Of a DNA stretch of 64,000 nt, positions 45,187 to 56,869 are shown piece by piece. Source of the stretch: Acheta domesticus (Eukaryota; Arthropoda; Insecta; Orthoptera; Gryllidae); contig JAHLJT010008756.1 in the NCBI GenBank assembly GCA_031308135.1, positions 62,353,317 to 62,417,316 of the forward strand, given 5' to 3'. The position numbers and the translations under genes are program-made. Every line of letters starts with the position of its first letter. Positions within the stretch are counted from its first letter, which is position 1. The notes under the pieces are model-generated. The model searched no databases. It was given only the letters and a program-made list of their open reading frames with translations, and was not told the origin of the DNA.

Positions 45187-47841
45187 CACTTAATTAAATC
45201 AGCAATATAAAAAATAATGCCCACGTTTTAGTATAACTGAAGAAATTACATTCGGTTGATTTAAGGAAGATTTTCTTACGAGACAGCAACAGGATGAACG
45301 ACCTTGGGGTAGGCGTCCAGTAATTGGCTGAAACTACCCAGCGTAGCGAAGCAGAAAAATCCTCTAAATCAGCAGCAGTGTGAGATGGTGGTGAATGTGA
45401 CTAGTCGGAGCACTATAGAGGACTTCCGCTCTAAATCTATAGGTCATCGTAAGGTTAGGGAGCACAAAATTTACTCATTCAACATTTAAGAAAAAATAGT
45501 TGTCGGGTATTATATTTATTTTGGGAAAATTACGACCAATTAAAATAAATAAACTTTTGATAAGTTGACATGTAGCATTGTGTTGCGTGCCGCATCAGTG
45601 CCCTGGAAGGTCTCGATCTGCATCTGAATAAATGGTCTCCCATTCAGGGTTGTTCTCTGTATCAACCAACAAATCGATTCGTGTTCTGCGTGTTACAAGT
45701 CAATTCGTGTTATTCGTGTTATGCGTTATAAATATGGTCTAAAATATAATTTCATTATTATACAAGATATCTGATTTTTTCCAAGAGGCAGTCAATTCTT
45801 TGAACAGCTTAAACATAATTTATCATACGTAACACATCTCTTAGTATCTAGGAGCCGCAATACTGGTTGGCATTACAAAATAGGAAGCTTAACCGTATTT
45901 AATTGTCTTGCCAACAACTGCGGCAAGGTGTCAAAAATTGCGTGTGCTTGCCATGGGTATTTGTATCTTAAGAGGCTGCTCTGAAAACTGACTGTCTCAA
46001 GTGACTTAGACAAGAGGAAATATACATCTTCGCAATCTCCTGCTACAGCAGGATATTCGGTTTAGATTCCTGGTAGGGGCAGTAAATACTTTAGAGACTT
46101 CAAATGCCATTTATAACAATTACCTCTGCTTAATAGCTAACGAGTCGCAGTAGTGACAGACATTTAGGAAATATGACAGCTTGTTCAGCCAACAACTATA
46201 ATAAGGTGATGAAAAACGACCCTAATTAATTCATACCCAACGCATCACACATAACTAATAACCCGACGCATCTCATAATTTTCCGCAGTGTTCTTATTTT
46301 TTTCTGAAAATAATTAACTAAATGAGTAAAAGAATGAGTAAATGAGTAAAACATTTTGAAAAATTCTATCGATTTCTAATTACATAGTCACAAATACGGG
46401 ATATAACTGAGCTGTTGTTGGTGATGAAGATACGGTCGAAAAAATATGATTCAAGATAAACGTTCTAATATGAATGCTATACTCGTATGGAACATGAAAA
46501 CAGTAAAGGATTTTGTAAGAGTTAGCAAATCTTCAGTATTCTACACAGGAGATACCGTCACGGGCTATCCATTTACGAAACAGGAAAGATGTTGGTATTG
46601 ACCGATCGGCCGAATGAAGTCTAAACCGATGGTGGAACAGACGATTTTTAAGGAAGCCTACAATTGTGTCGAAGAGCTCTGCTTCCGGTCACGCGATACT
46701 TATTGCTATTCATCGAATGTCGGTAGACATTTACCGCCCGCTCAAAACTCGACTCGGAGAAGAGGTTACCAACCTGTTTTCAGAAGAGGTTACCAACCTT
46801 TTCTGATACAAAATATCAACACTCGTATGTTCTACATAATTTGATCAAAATGTTCATACAATGATAACCAACCGTTTTCATATTATGCTTAAATTCTGTC
46901 CCAGCGCAAGTATTTTCAATTTAGGAATTCAGCTTATCCTTCTCCTACGAATCCGCTCAACAATCTAAGGACTAGCTACTCTTCCTTACATTAACCTAAA
47001 TATTGAAAAGTTAATAAGCAATTACAGCTTTTGTATCTTTCTTGAAAATGTAACAGCAATTCAGGCATCTTCAAAGCGGCTGAAACAATACAAAGAGACC
47101 CCGTTCTCGGGTAACCTCAGAAAGTCATAGAATCTCGAAATATATCAAGTTTACGCTATGTATACAGAGTGTCCAGAAAGAAGGGGCGAGGAACAGCTGG
47201 AACAACTTGCCCCAAGCCCCGACTTAACAGGGCGCCCGATCTTTTTCATTCAAAAGAAATGAAAAATATAGCGTTAAATTTGAATTAAAGAAAAATATAA
47301 GTTATTTATGATGCATGGAAAAATAAATTGTTTATGAAATGGGGGAGGATAGAACAGACCCATAGTTTTCTCTAGGGGACCCTGAGTATATAAATGTACT
47401 GTTCAAAAACGTTTTTAATGATCTTGTGTCATTTCGTTGAGAAATGGTTCGTTGTTACTCAGTAATTTGTCGACGAACTCAGTTCATAACATTCCAAAAT
47501 CTATGCTCGTGTTATCGGTATACTTAAAGTATCTGTAACGTACTATTAAATATCGCCAAGAAGTCTACTTTGTTCGGATACTAAAACACAACAATCATGA
47601 AAAGACCGAAATGGTACGGCGAACAGATACAGGTGTACCATCACGCTGGCACGCAGGGAGGGGGGACACCAAAGGGAGTGATTTGAATGCCAGCTGGAAA
47701 TCTTAGAGTAAGCATCGATTTTTAATGAATTATTAATGTTAACAAGGTACACGCGAGGGATTAAAGAGAGCTCAAGTTGGGAATCAACAATTCATGAATT
47801 CGATAATTGACTGTAACTTAAAAAATCTATTTTGATTTTAT
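45187..47841. other. No recognisable gene
   Basis: AT-rich DNA. Short direct repeats occur (GAGTAAATGAGTAAA near 46323-46350; AGAAGAGGTTACCAACCT twice at about 46757 and 46781). The segment starting TACAGAGTGTCCAGAAAG at 47165 looks like a transposon tip, but no matching second end was found. Confidence 0.4.
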
Positions 47842-49130
47842 GATTGATTAGTGATTGAGGGTGCCACAACTGCTAAGTTATTAGTCCAGTGAGTGTAGTG
47901 CCTGTTTTTTGCTCGGGAGGTGGCGGTGATCTTGCCCCGCTGGATGGCGAAATCCGGCACTTACCTTCCCTCCGCTAGCGGGATTTTCCCTACCCAGATA
48001 TCCCCCAACAGCAGGGCACTTCCACAGCCGGCACAAGCTCTAAGCTCCCGACTGGTATCTCGGCGTGTGTGGTGGTGTAGTGCAAGTTAGTGTAAGTGTG
48101 TGTGAGGGGTGATGATAGGACAAGGAAGAGGAAGGAAAGATCGCGCGCGGTCCGTGGCCCGTTTGTTAAGGTACTGCTCCGGTATTCTCCTTGTGTTGAA
48201 CGGAGAAAGCATGGAAAACTATCGATCCGAGCAGCTGGCCGCTAGAATTCTCCTTCGGAATTCGACCTATCCATCTATCTAGTATCGAAAATACTCTCAC
48301 CGTCAATGTGAGCATATTGTGGTAGTACAGTGCATATTAATGTAAGTGTGTGTGTAAGAGGTGAGGATAGGACCAAAATGAGGGAGGAAAGATCGCGCGC
48401 GGTCCGTGGCCCGTTTGTTAAGGTACTGCTCCGGCATTCTCCTTGTGTTGAACGGAGAAAGCATGGAAAACAATCGATCCGAGCGGCTGGCCGCTAGAAT
48501 TCTCCTTCGGAATTCGACCTATCCATCTATCTAGTATCGAAAATACTCTCACCGTCAATGTGAGCATATTGTGGTAGTACAGTGCATATTAATGTAAGTG
48601 TGTGTGTAAGAGGTGAGGATAGGACCAAAATGAGGGAGGAAAGATCGCGCGCGGTCCGTGGCCCGTTTGTTAAGGTACTGCTCCGGCATTCTCCTTGTGT
48701 TGAACGGAGGAAAGCATGGAAAACAATCGATCCGAGCGGCTGGCCGCTAGAATTCTCCTTCGGAATTCGACCTATCCATCTATCTAGTATCGAAAATACT
48801 CTCACCGTCAATGTGAGCATATTGTGGTAGTACAGCGCATATTAATGTGTGTGTGTCGGAGGTGAGGATGGGACCAAAATGAGGGAGGAAAGATCGCGCG
48901 CGGTCCGTGGTCCGTTTGTTAGGGTACTGCTCCGGCATTCGCTTGGTGTTGATCGGAGAAACCACGGAAAACTACGGACAAGAGCAACCGGACACTAGAA
49001 TTCTCCTCCGGACAGCGGCTAAATTCGACTAGCTGGTTTCGAAAATCCTGCCACCGTCGGGACTGGAATTCTAGGACTCCCCGTTCAGAGGCACGGCAAT
49101 AATTTGATGCCCTGAGCCACCTTTACCGGT
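47842..49130 (-). mobile_element. SINE-A copy with internal 252-bp tandem copies
   Basis: The 3' part (TTGATTAGTGATTGAGGG...) starts at 47842. From about 48064 a segment running from the GTGTGGTGGTGTAGTG region to the CGAAAATACTCTCACCGTC region recurs. The marker GTGAGCATATTGTGG falls at 48308, 48560 and 48813, giving periods of 252 and 253 bp. The first three units share private changes absent from other SINE-A copies (CCTTGTGTTGAACGGAG, ATCCATCTATCTAGTATCG). The fourth continues into an ordinary SINE-A head ending at about 49130. Confidence 0.88.
48308..48812. repeat. Two near-identical 252/253-bp tandem units
   Basis: Units 48308-48559 and 48560-48812 appear identical apart from one inserted G (GGAGAAAGC versus GGAGGAAAGC), so this amplification is very recent compared with the divergence between dispersed SINE-A copies. 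Confidence 0.9.
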
Positions 49131-49139
49131 AAACCATGA

Positions 49140-49460
49140 AGTGAAACCATTATCTCGCGCGTCATCCAAACACGCGAAGCGCGATCGAGAGTCGCTCATC
49201 GCGTCGTCGTGCCTTGTCTCTGGAGTTTAACGACCCATGAAACGAACCATTTGCCACATAAACGAATCGGCATTACAACTCCCTTACTGCGCCATTAAAT
49301 GATTCGGCGCCTCGCAGTAAATTAGCAAATTGAGGGGGCTCGACTCGACCCTCCGAGTGACGATGTCCCGTGCCTCCTGGTCCTCGAGCCTCGTGGATTA
49401 GACAGCAGGGTCAACGCGTTTTATATTAATCCTGCGTCAAATCCGTAATTTGGACCGTTT
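49140..49460. promoter_or_regulatory. GC-rich unique segment, candidate enhancer or promoter
   Basis: About 320 bp of CpG-containing, non-repetitive DNA (CGCGCGTCATCC, GAAGCGCGATCGAGAG, TCGACTCGACCCTCC) with several homeodomain-like ATTA/TAAT cores. It belongs to none of the window's repeat families. It is called on composition only. Confidence 0.25.
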
Positions 49461-49617
49461 CATCGTGACAGAAAATTGCCCATAGAGCTGTCTATTATAA
49501 TTTCTGATACTGCTATAATGGTGTTGTTGTTCAATTTAACAATTATACGCTGGCCAGCAGTCTTAATTCGGAGATTGGATGCGTAGGATTGACGAATGCC
49601 ACTGCGCATAGTTGAAG

Positions 49618-49750
49618 CAGCCGGCGTCGGTAGCCGAACTGCTTAACCACGCACCGTTCAGTCACGGAAGTTAAGCAGTTCGAGACACATATTGAGGGTT
49701 CCTGGATGGGAACTCTGGATATTAAAGGCGCCGAGCCCCTGGCCGATAGC
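49618..49750 (+). ncRNA. 5S rRNA-like sequence, pseudogene or 5S-derived SINE head
   Basis: GGAAGTTAAGCAGTTCGAG (49667-49685) resembles the 5S A-box region (GAAGTTAAGCA...GGGC), and TTCCTGGATGGGAACTC (49699-49715) resembles the 5S box C region (TACTTGGATGGGTGACC), at about the normal distance. The opening GCCGGCGTCGGTAGCC and the closing GGCGCC...CCCCTGGC could pair as a degraded terminal stem. Many positions differ from any functional 5S gene, so this is a relic or a 5S-headed SINE. Confidence 0.6.
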
Positions 49751-50079
49751 AGTAACAGGCAGTGACGTGACGGAAAACGACTAAATTCAAGGAGAATTCA
49801 AGTGTGTGACTTACAACTATTTTAAAGGAGAATTATTCCATGTTTAATCCCGTGTTCTCCATAAAAGGCTTGGGAAAATTGTTACAAAATAATAGTTTTC
49901 AGAGTGAATGCTGTTCCTGGGAAAATGTTAAAATCAAATGCTTAAGATCGATAATTATTTTTATTTTTTCATTCTTAGCTACATGCTTAGTAGGATATCA
50001 AACCGCAAATTGCGACTTTTTATTTCTCTCAGTAGCTGCGTCTGCGAGGGATTTGAGGGTACAGAGCCGCGGACGGCCA

Positions 50080-50315
50080 AAGCTGCGGATGGCCAGACGT
50101 TCTGCCTCAAAATAATTTTGTATCAAAGACCATAAAAATATGGATTCTGACAACACGTAAATTAGAGAAAGTTTACTACGTGTAGGAATAAGAATTGTCC
50201 ATTTTCGCGATCAGGGACCCACAAGAAGAGTTTTCTGTCAAAAAATGGTCATTTTCCTCTGCGGCATTACAAAACTTCCTTATTCTACGCAAGTAGTAGG
50301 CAAGAAAGTAAAAAG
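50080..50315 (-). mobile_element. Family B 5' fragment, minus strand
   Basis: On the plus strand: AAAAATATGGATTCTGACAA, AACACGTAAATTAGAGAAAG (scrambled equivalent of the CCCCTAACACGTG segment), GGTCATTTTCC, GCGGCATTACAAAACTTCC, then GAAAGTAAAAAG as the complement of the element's first bases. The last marks match the family in order. Confidence 0.72.
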
Positions 50316-51659
50316 AGCATTTGCGACAAAGTTCACCAGTCCTTATTATAGGCTTGATTGTATTTTACAAATAAAGAGTGGCTACTAATTAAATTCGGAG
50401 TTTTATTTTGTAGCACTTTTTCCATTTACTAATATTATTCTACTTAGCTCTCAACTTGTTTTGAAACTTTCAGAAATTTCCATGTTATAAGAACCAAATA
50501 CTCGTAAAATTACGACAGGTAGAAACGTTTTTTTAGAGGAATGTAATTCACTTCATTTTAAGGTACACCCTCCTTGATAACGTGTTTATGTGTGTAATTT
50601 TCCAGACACTGCCTAGGTTAGTATTTTTACTTAACTTACAATACCAAACCTCTTGAGGTAAGCTTCCGTGGAAATTGATAACAAGGGTGAAATGTGTTTT
50701 TTTTTAAATTACATGAACAGAAACTGATTCAAGCAATGCGGTTAGTAAACGATGCTATTTGTTCGGTATTTATGTACTTTATCTTGCAGGCAATCACGTA
50801 GTGAAGAAAATGGATGATCTATGAGTATCGTACAACGTGAAGTGCCACTATTTTTATATTGGTTCCACTAAAATAAAAGTTCAAATTTTGCTTTCTCTCC
50901 GCAGTTCTCAAACATCTAACTAATATTTAACAATATATAGTAGATCGTGATCGGGATGGTTCAAGGATATAGGGAAATTACTCTGTTAAGGGACCGTTTT
51001 GCTACCGTTGGGAGCATAACGGTTAGTTATGTGCATGCACTCAATTTGTTAATGCGTTCGTTTGCAGTAGGTTCGCCTCGACACAATCTCTTGCAATGTC
51101 ATCATCCAGAAGGACTTTCTTTTTTCTGACCAGTCAAATTTGTCCATTCTTAGTCTAACTTGTCTACACCTCTGTTAATTAATACAGGTGGTCGTTTACA
51201 TCCTTTCTTTTAATTGAACGATGTAACTGACATGAGTGATTTGAGGATGAACATACCAATGTGTAAACGTTCCTCGCAATGTCATTTTAAAATTCTCTCT
51301 TGCTTATCAAACGACCTCTTTTAATTTCTCAAATATCCTGTAAATGGGTGTCTTCCCTTCTGAAGTTTCAGCCTCGAGGGCGGCTATTCATAGAAAGTGT
51401 TTTGTGATATTTTCAGTTTTCGTCGCACTTTGGAACATTCCTCATTGGAACTATGTGGAGTTTTCTGGAACACGCAGGGCCGCTGATATAGACTCGAGAA
51501 GTCGTTAGGTACCCGGAAAACTGTATCAAGGTTCTTGAACTTCGGTTGCAGGAAACACTGGCGGAGAAAGTGAAACAGTGTTGTCGTACGATTCGATACA
51601 GACCATCTGTGGTGGAAGGGGGGACACCCCCTTCAAACAATTAATGTTGCTACTTCACA
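50316..51659. other. No recognisable feature
   Basis: AT-rich DNA with no coding signature or repeat boundary that I recognise. Confidence 0.4.
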
Positions 51660-52425
51660 TACTATCTCACATTATTACTAACTTTTGCAAAATTCAGAAA
51701 GTACGACGAAAGTGATAGCTGCGTCGGTTTTTAAACGTCCTTTGCTCTCTCCGAGGAAAAAAATTACATAAATGTGGGTCTGTTTTGGAGAATTAAAAAA
51801 AATTGAACTTCAAGCAAAAAATATTCTCCTTTTTCCAAAGAATTGTTCATGATCTTATTTAAAGATCTCTTTTTTTAGAACAGATTTAATTAAGAAACAA
51901 TCTCTATAATCAATACTGTCGTTTTGCAATGCTATAGTCTTGCAATTTTCGAATATTCAGGAAGTTAACCGAAAATGGGATCAGCGTCATTGTTTTAGCG
52001 TCTTTTTTCCTCTCTTCAAGGGAAAAAATACAGAATAAATTTTGAGCCATTTGTTTTAGAAAATATTGAACGTGTTAAGGCTTCATGTAAAATGCCCCAT
52101 CATCAAAATATCTGTTTAAAACTCTCATGGGTTAGAGCTGGGCCAGGTCGATACGGGGAATATCAATTTTGGTGAAAATGGTTTCAACGGTTTAAACTGT
52201 GTTGATCATGGCCCGATAGACGGCCGGTCGGACGGACAGACAGATGTGTCGTCAATTAACGGGTCCCACAAAACGTGATTTCGGATTACACAAAGTGTTA
52301 GAGGAAGTAATTTACTGAATGTAGGAACAAGATTTATCTACTTTCTCTATCTGAGGGACCCACAATACTAGTATTTTTGTCGAAGAACCGCCTACCGCTT
52401 TGGAATAATTTATTTACTTTTTTTT
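51660..52425 (-). mobile_element. Family B copy, minus strand, diverged
   Basis: The right part is clear: GGGGAATATCAATTTTGGTGAAAAT, CGGTTTAAACTG, GACGGACAGACAGA (52231-52244), CAAAACGTGATTTCGGAT and GTGTTAGAGGAA, the complements of family B blocks in reverse order. The left part (51660-52130) contains AAAGTTTT-type and TTTCAAAAATT-type text and is probably the old interior of the same copy; that extension is less certain. Confidence 0.65.
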
Positions 52426-52429
52426 GTTA

Positions 52430-52642
52430 TTTTAGGTCGCATTAATATCAAGGTCATTAGCGACCACTTTTGGGTTTAACGTAATGTAATGATATGGGGA
52501 TGACATAATATGGGGATGACAGGGGGTGAAAAGACGAACACAAGTACAACCATGCCCGAGGCGGGACTCAAACCCGCAATCTTTGGGTCCGATATCGTTA
52601 TGACACTACTGCCTCAACGATCTCGGCCATCGCGGATCGGCT
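52430..52642 (-). mobile_element. tRNA-derived SINE (family D)
   Basis: On the minus strand the head reads CCGATCCGCGATGGCCGAGA...GACACTACTGCC-complement...GGGTTTGAGTCCCGCC. The A-box-like part is TGGCCGAGATCG and the B-box-like part GGGTTTGAGTCCC (complement at about 52563-52576). The body is CGGGCATGGTTG and a GTCATCCCCATAT repetition, tailing into AATAACAAAA at 52430. A second fragment lies at 35748-35822. Confidence 0.75.
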
Positions 52643-53555
52643 TCTTTTACTTTGTATGTACGTAGTATGTCGAAAAAGTAAAATTCAAATACATCTAATT
52701 GTTTGATTATAATGTCATTTCTTTCTATTAACGCAAATGTCTTATTAATTATACCACATATCAGTAAGTTTTAAGGTTGAAATATAATAGCGCTGCGACG
52801 TTGCGGAGCTTTGATTCCCTTCGCAAACTGAAATAGTTTTTAAGAAAGAAGCTTCACATTGAAACGATTTTAAAAAATTTTGATATACAACACACGTGCA
52901 TGTTGCTGGACATTCTCAAATGGACGAAGCCAGTGATCGAAGCCGAACATTTGGTCGTTTGGTCCAATGAGAAGAACAAAATCGGTAGAACGCGAAATAT
53001 GTGAAGATTATTAAGCATTGCATAAGTGTGTATTTTGTTCTTGTTGAATAATTTTACTAGTTAAGTCAAGCTATTATCAAAATCATGAATTGCTGAGCCC
53101 TATCTCAAGATTTTTTTAATCCCTCGAGTCCACCTTGTTTACCTCAATGAATCAAAACTAGCGTACCCTTGCGAGAACTCTCGCATATTAAGTTGCACCC
53201 CCTTCCCTATCTTTCCATTTCCATATTCAGACGGAAAGTTGTAAACGAAACGTGTTATTTTGTTTAAAAAAATGATAATGATAACTTTCGATCTATTTAT
53301 AGAATATGAAATAAAAAGAAAAACAATGAAACTGATGTCTGAAAATAAATTTTGAATAAAGTCAGTATTACAGGCAAATGGTCTTGGAACAATTCACTAC
53401 ACTTCCTTAGAAACAGCATGTGAAATAATTAAACAATCTTCCTTGACAGATTTTCGCTTTCCTTAAGAGCCACACATACTTTTTCTGATAGTTTTTACTC
53501 TTGAGAAAGCTACGTAAAGTAGGCCATGCGAAAATACAGTAACGGGAAAGTATTA
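52643..53555. other. No recognisable feature
   Basis: AT-rich DNA with nothing gene-like. Confidence 0.4.
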
Positions 53556-53563
53556 CTCTACTC

Positions 53564-54847
53564 CAGACCTGCACAACGCCTGCTCCCGCGGGCATTCTGC
53601 ACTTGGGAGCCGATCGTCTGCCCGTGGCAGCGCCGAAAGTGCAAGTAGTGGGGAGTAGGAAGCTTTGCGGGGAGGGGAGAAGTTTGACGTAGCACGACGC
53701 GGCGCGTAGATTGAATGCCTGGGCGTGTAAAAAGGATCCATGCTTCAAAATTAAATGCATATTTGTTTAAATGGATTATGTCTAGTATTTCAAGTTACCA
53801 GGGTCATAATTCACTGTTTACGTTCTGTGCACTACTGTACATATATTCACCTCTGTATCCACCACTATATGTATCTTTATTTACTATTTTTTTTAAGAAA
53901 ATAACGTGGTCATTGCTTCTTAAGCATTATTTTAAAGCTATTGCTTTAAAATATATGCTTATATATTAGAAAAAATATTATTTAATTATTTCTAACATAA
54001 AATTGCAATTTAATAATTGATTGTTCACCAGGAATGTTATAATCTCCAAATCATAGAAAAATGAACAAAATCATGAGAGCAATCTCTCACATCAAGATTG
54101 ACATAAAAATAGAATATGTGGTAATTCCAAGAAGGGTAATGTTTAATAGCACATTTGTGACCATTTTCCCCATTATGAAACTGAATAAAAGAAATCAACG
54201 AGCAAAGTTCTGTGACGATAAGTTACGGACAATCATAAGATAATCATGGATATTGGTTAAATAGAATGCAAAGGGCTTTATATTTTTATACGATCTCGTA
54301 AACGATTCTACACTCTTGTCAGTAGAACAGAAAATAATCATGACTTTTTTAAGAACAATATGTTTTTGCTTTGAGAGAACCGTCTTATTCATATTAAACA
54401 TAGTTAATAAAAATAGTTTATTGCTGTAATCATCAAACATAAACAATTCGGTATCAAAATTTTGTGTTTAGCACAACACTAAATTTGTGATTACATCGGA
54501 GCAAAGCGAATTACATTATACGCCCTTCAAGCAATTATAATACTTGCTGTCGAAATCTAATATGTATAATTCGTTGTAGTTTCATATTTCGCCCTGTCAT
54601 ATACCGAGAACAAACATTTGCAATATAATACAAAATACAATATTATTTGAACTGTATATAACCGTCATGTTCTTGCCGATTGTTCTTTAAATTTACGCGC
54701 TATCTATCGAATTGCGTATTCTGATTGGTGGCCCCCACTCCTAGATTGGGTTTCATCCCCACCCTTCATCGATTTTCTCATTTGCACCCGAGTTGCCCGC
54801 ACGCACCTCCTGAGGTCAGTGAAAGTGCAAAATGCTGTGCAGGTCTG
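53564..54847. mobile_element. Non-autonomous hAT element (1.28 kb) with perfect 8-bp target duplication
   Basis: Flanked by CTCTACTC at 53556-53563 and 54848-54855. Left end CAGACCTGCACAACGCC; right end read inward CAGACCTGCACAGCATT. A GC-rich left subterminal region (53570-53710) and an AT-rich interior with only short frames follow. No transposase was recognised, so it moves only if supplied in trans. Confidence 0.92.
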
Positions 54848-54855
54848 CTCTACTC

Positions 54856-55565
54856 TTTAGAATATTATTTAACTTTATTACCGAATTGAGAGGAACACCC
54901 GTGCAATTCAGTCGCCTAGAATATCAAGCAATTAGCTTAGTTTCACTTACAGTTGCAGATTCTGCACGTCTCCAAATAGGTGGGGTTTTATCGAGAAGCG
55001 ACGGACCAACAAAATGTAATAAAATGTCCCAGAAGCTGTCATTCTATAGATTATGGTGCGAAGTATGTTTCTGTGAGGCCTTTGACCACAGAATTTCAAA
55101 CTTTTAGTCTCTAGAACGCTTTGTTTAGGAGTTATAAAACTAAATAGATGTTTAAAATTTTGTCAGAGAGTTGCATGTTGCATTTGACATGAATATTGAG
55201 ATGCCCTTTTTTCACCAAATCCTTCATATTTTTAAAGTCAAAGTGCAATTCGCCACGTCTCCGTAAAATTATCTTTTTTTAGAGAAATCATTTATAAAGA
55301 TTCGTGACATGCGAGAGCCGCAAAATGCATCTATACTACTGAAATAAAACAAGAGAGGATTTTATATAATATAAACAAAAACATGATGTGATGAAACTGC
55401 ATCTGGATTATCGTATGATGTAACAACTGTAATTTCGCCTTTCTTGTCTAAGAAATATTTAATACAAATTTCATCTAACATTAATGAACCAATGCAATCT
55501 GATTCATGCAATGTTTCGCTTCTTTCTCATCCTTATCCTCATTCATCCCTTTACAGAGACTGCGC

Positions 55566-55566
<1 letters not shown>
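54856..55566. other. No recognisable feature
   Basis: AT-rich DNA between the hAT element and the CA tract. No coding signature. Confidence 0.4.
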
Positions 55567-55568
<2 letters not shown>

Positions 55569-55631
<63 letters not shown>

Positions 55632-55642
55632 CGCGCGCGCCT
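55569..55642. repeat. (AC)n tract followed by (GC)n
   Basis: About 30 AC dinucleotides (55569-55629) run without a break in purine-pyrimidine alternation into ATGCGCGCGCGC. Such strictly alternating sequence is the class known to adopt Z-DNA. The His/Thr and Val/Cys frames across it are not genes. Confidence 0.92.
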
Positions 55643-56069
55643 GAGGAAACTATTCGGGAAACGTGGAATGGAGCACTGTGTTCCTGATGGAAACGGATGT
55701 GGAGGAAACAAGTACACTGGCGGGAAGTACTACGGAGGAAACTGGTTGACTGCGCCAGAGTTTGAATATTATATATTTACTCTGACGCTCACTGTATCTA
55801 CTAAGATCGCGATGCAGTACCATGAGAAAAGTATATCAGATAACTGGCGATACATGTCGTGACCGACATGTGGCACAACGTTACACCACCGTTTTAGTCA
55901 GTAACCCTTCTAGCAGACCCAATTATATTGGATTACGTCAAAAGCTGACCTCGGTTGCGCAGTGACGGGGATCAGCGTACATGTTCGCTGAGATGGAAGC
56001 TGCGGGCCGAGAGCCTCGTAAAGCCGAGTTTACATGATGTTAGTTCTTCCCATTAGTTTTTATCACTTA
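55643..56069. other. No recognisable feature
   Basis: Moderate-GC DNA just after the CA/GC tract. A Gly-rich short frame (55650-55860) lacks support as an exon. Confidence 0.35.
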
Positions 56070-56483
56070 GTGCAATCAGGTATCTCCCACCAGCGGGACA
56101 CCGCTCAACCGGGACAAGCTCTAAGATTCCAATTAGTCTCCCGACAAGTGGGATACTGTTGCGCATGTACGTGTATGTGTGTGTGTAAATAAAGGGTGAG
56201 GATAGGACAAAGAAGAGGAAGAAAAGATCGCGCGCGGTCCGTGGCCCGTTTGTTAGGGTATTGATCCTACATTCGCCTGGTATTGATCGGAGAAACATCG
56301 GAGAAACTACCCATCAGAGCAGCCGGCCGCTAAAATTCTCCTCCAGGCAGTGACTGAATTCGACCTAGCTGACAAGCCAGTGTCGAAAATCCTGTCAGCA
56401 TCGAGACTCGAACCCCATGACTTCTCGGTCAGAGGCAATGCAGTGATGTAAGTTGATGTCCTGAGTCACCTCTGTCGGTAACT
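56070..56483 (-). mobile_element. SINE-A copy, minus strand
   Basis: It runs from CAGGTATCTCCCACCAGCGG through CGGGACAAGCTCTAAG, GGGTGAGGATAGGACAAAG, AAAGATCGCGCGCGGTCC, TGATCGGAGAAAC, GCCGGCCGCTAAAATTCTCC and GCTGACAAGCCAGTGTCG to the tRNA head, with the B-box complement GAGACTCGAACC at 56403-56414. It ends at about 56483. The SINE's 3' quarter is absent. A short TGGTAGTTTG tandem stretch follows (56484-56560). Confidence 0.85.
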
Positions 56484-56562
56484 GTGGTAGTTTGGTAGTT
56501 TGTGGTAGTTACTGGTAGTTTGATGATTTGGTTTTGGTAGTTTGACTATGGTAGTTTTAAGG
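56484..56562. repeat. Imperfect TGGTAGTTTG tandem stretch
   Basis: About seven loose copies of GGTAGTTTG directly behind a SINE head end. Confidence 0.75.
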
Positions 56563-56869
56563 CGCTCGCTTCTATCAGGAGAAAAAAGCGGAACTCTCTT
56601 TTTCTTGCAAAAATGGTGGAAGCACTACCATTACGCTATTACAGAATTTGCAACACTCATGTTAAAAAGGGAAATTTCATGGTACATAGAATATATATTT
56701 TTTATACCTTTCCTTTTTGAATCTGGCAATGTGACATTGTATTGCCAGACCTCCATTTCTGTATGTGAGCTCCAGGCTACCAATTATCGGCCGGCAGCTC
56801 ACGTCAAATGTCAATTTATTTGTATTTGATGATAGGTGCATAGAATAGTTATTTCATAACATCACATGT

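Noticed and set aside
47165..47400. Mariner-like element starting TACAGAGTGTCCAGAAAG
   Set aside because: The only candidate second end (GGGACCCTGAGTATA at 47389-47399) matches weakly, and no transposase or clear TA duplication was found.
55481..55862. His/Thr-repeat or Val/Cys-repeat protein
   Set aside because: It is translation of a CA microsatellite.
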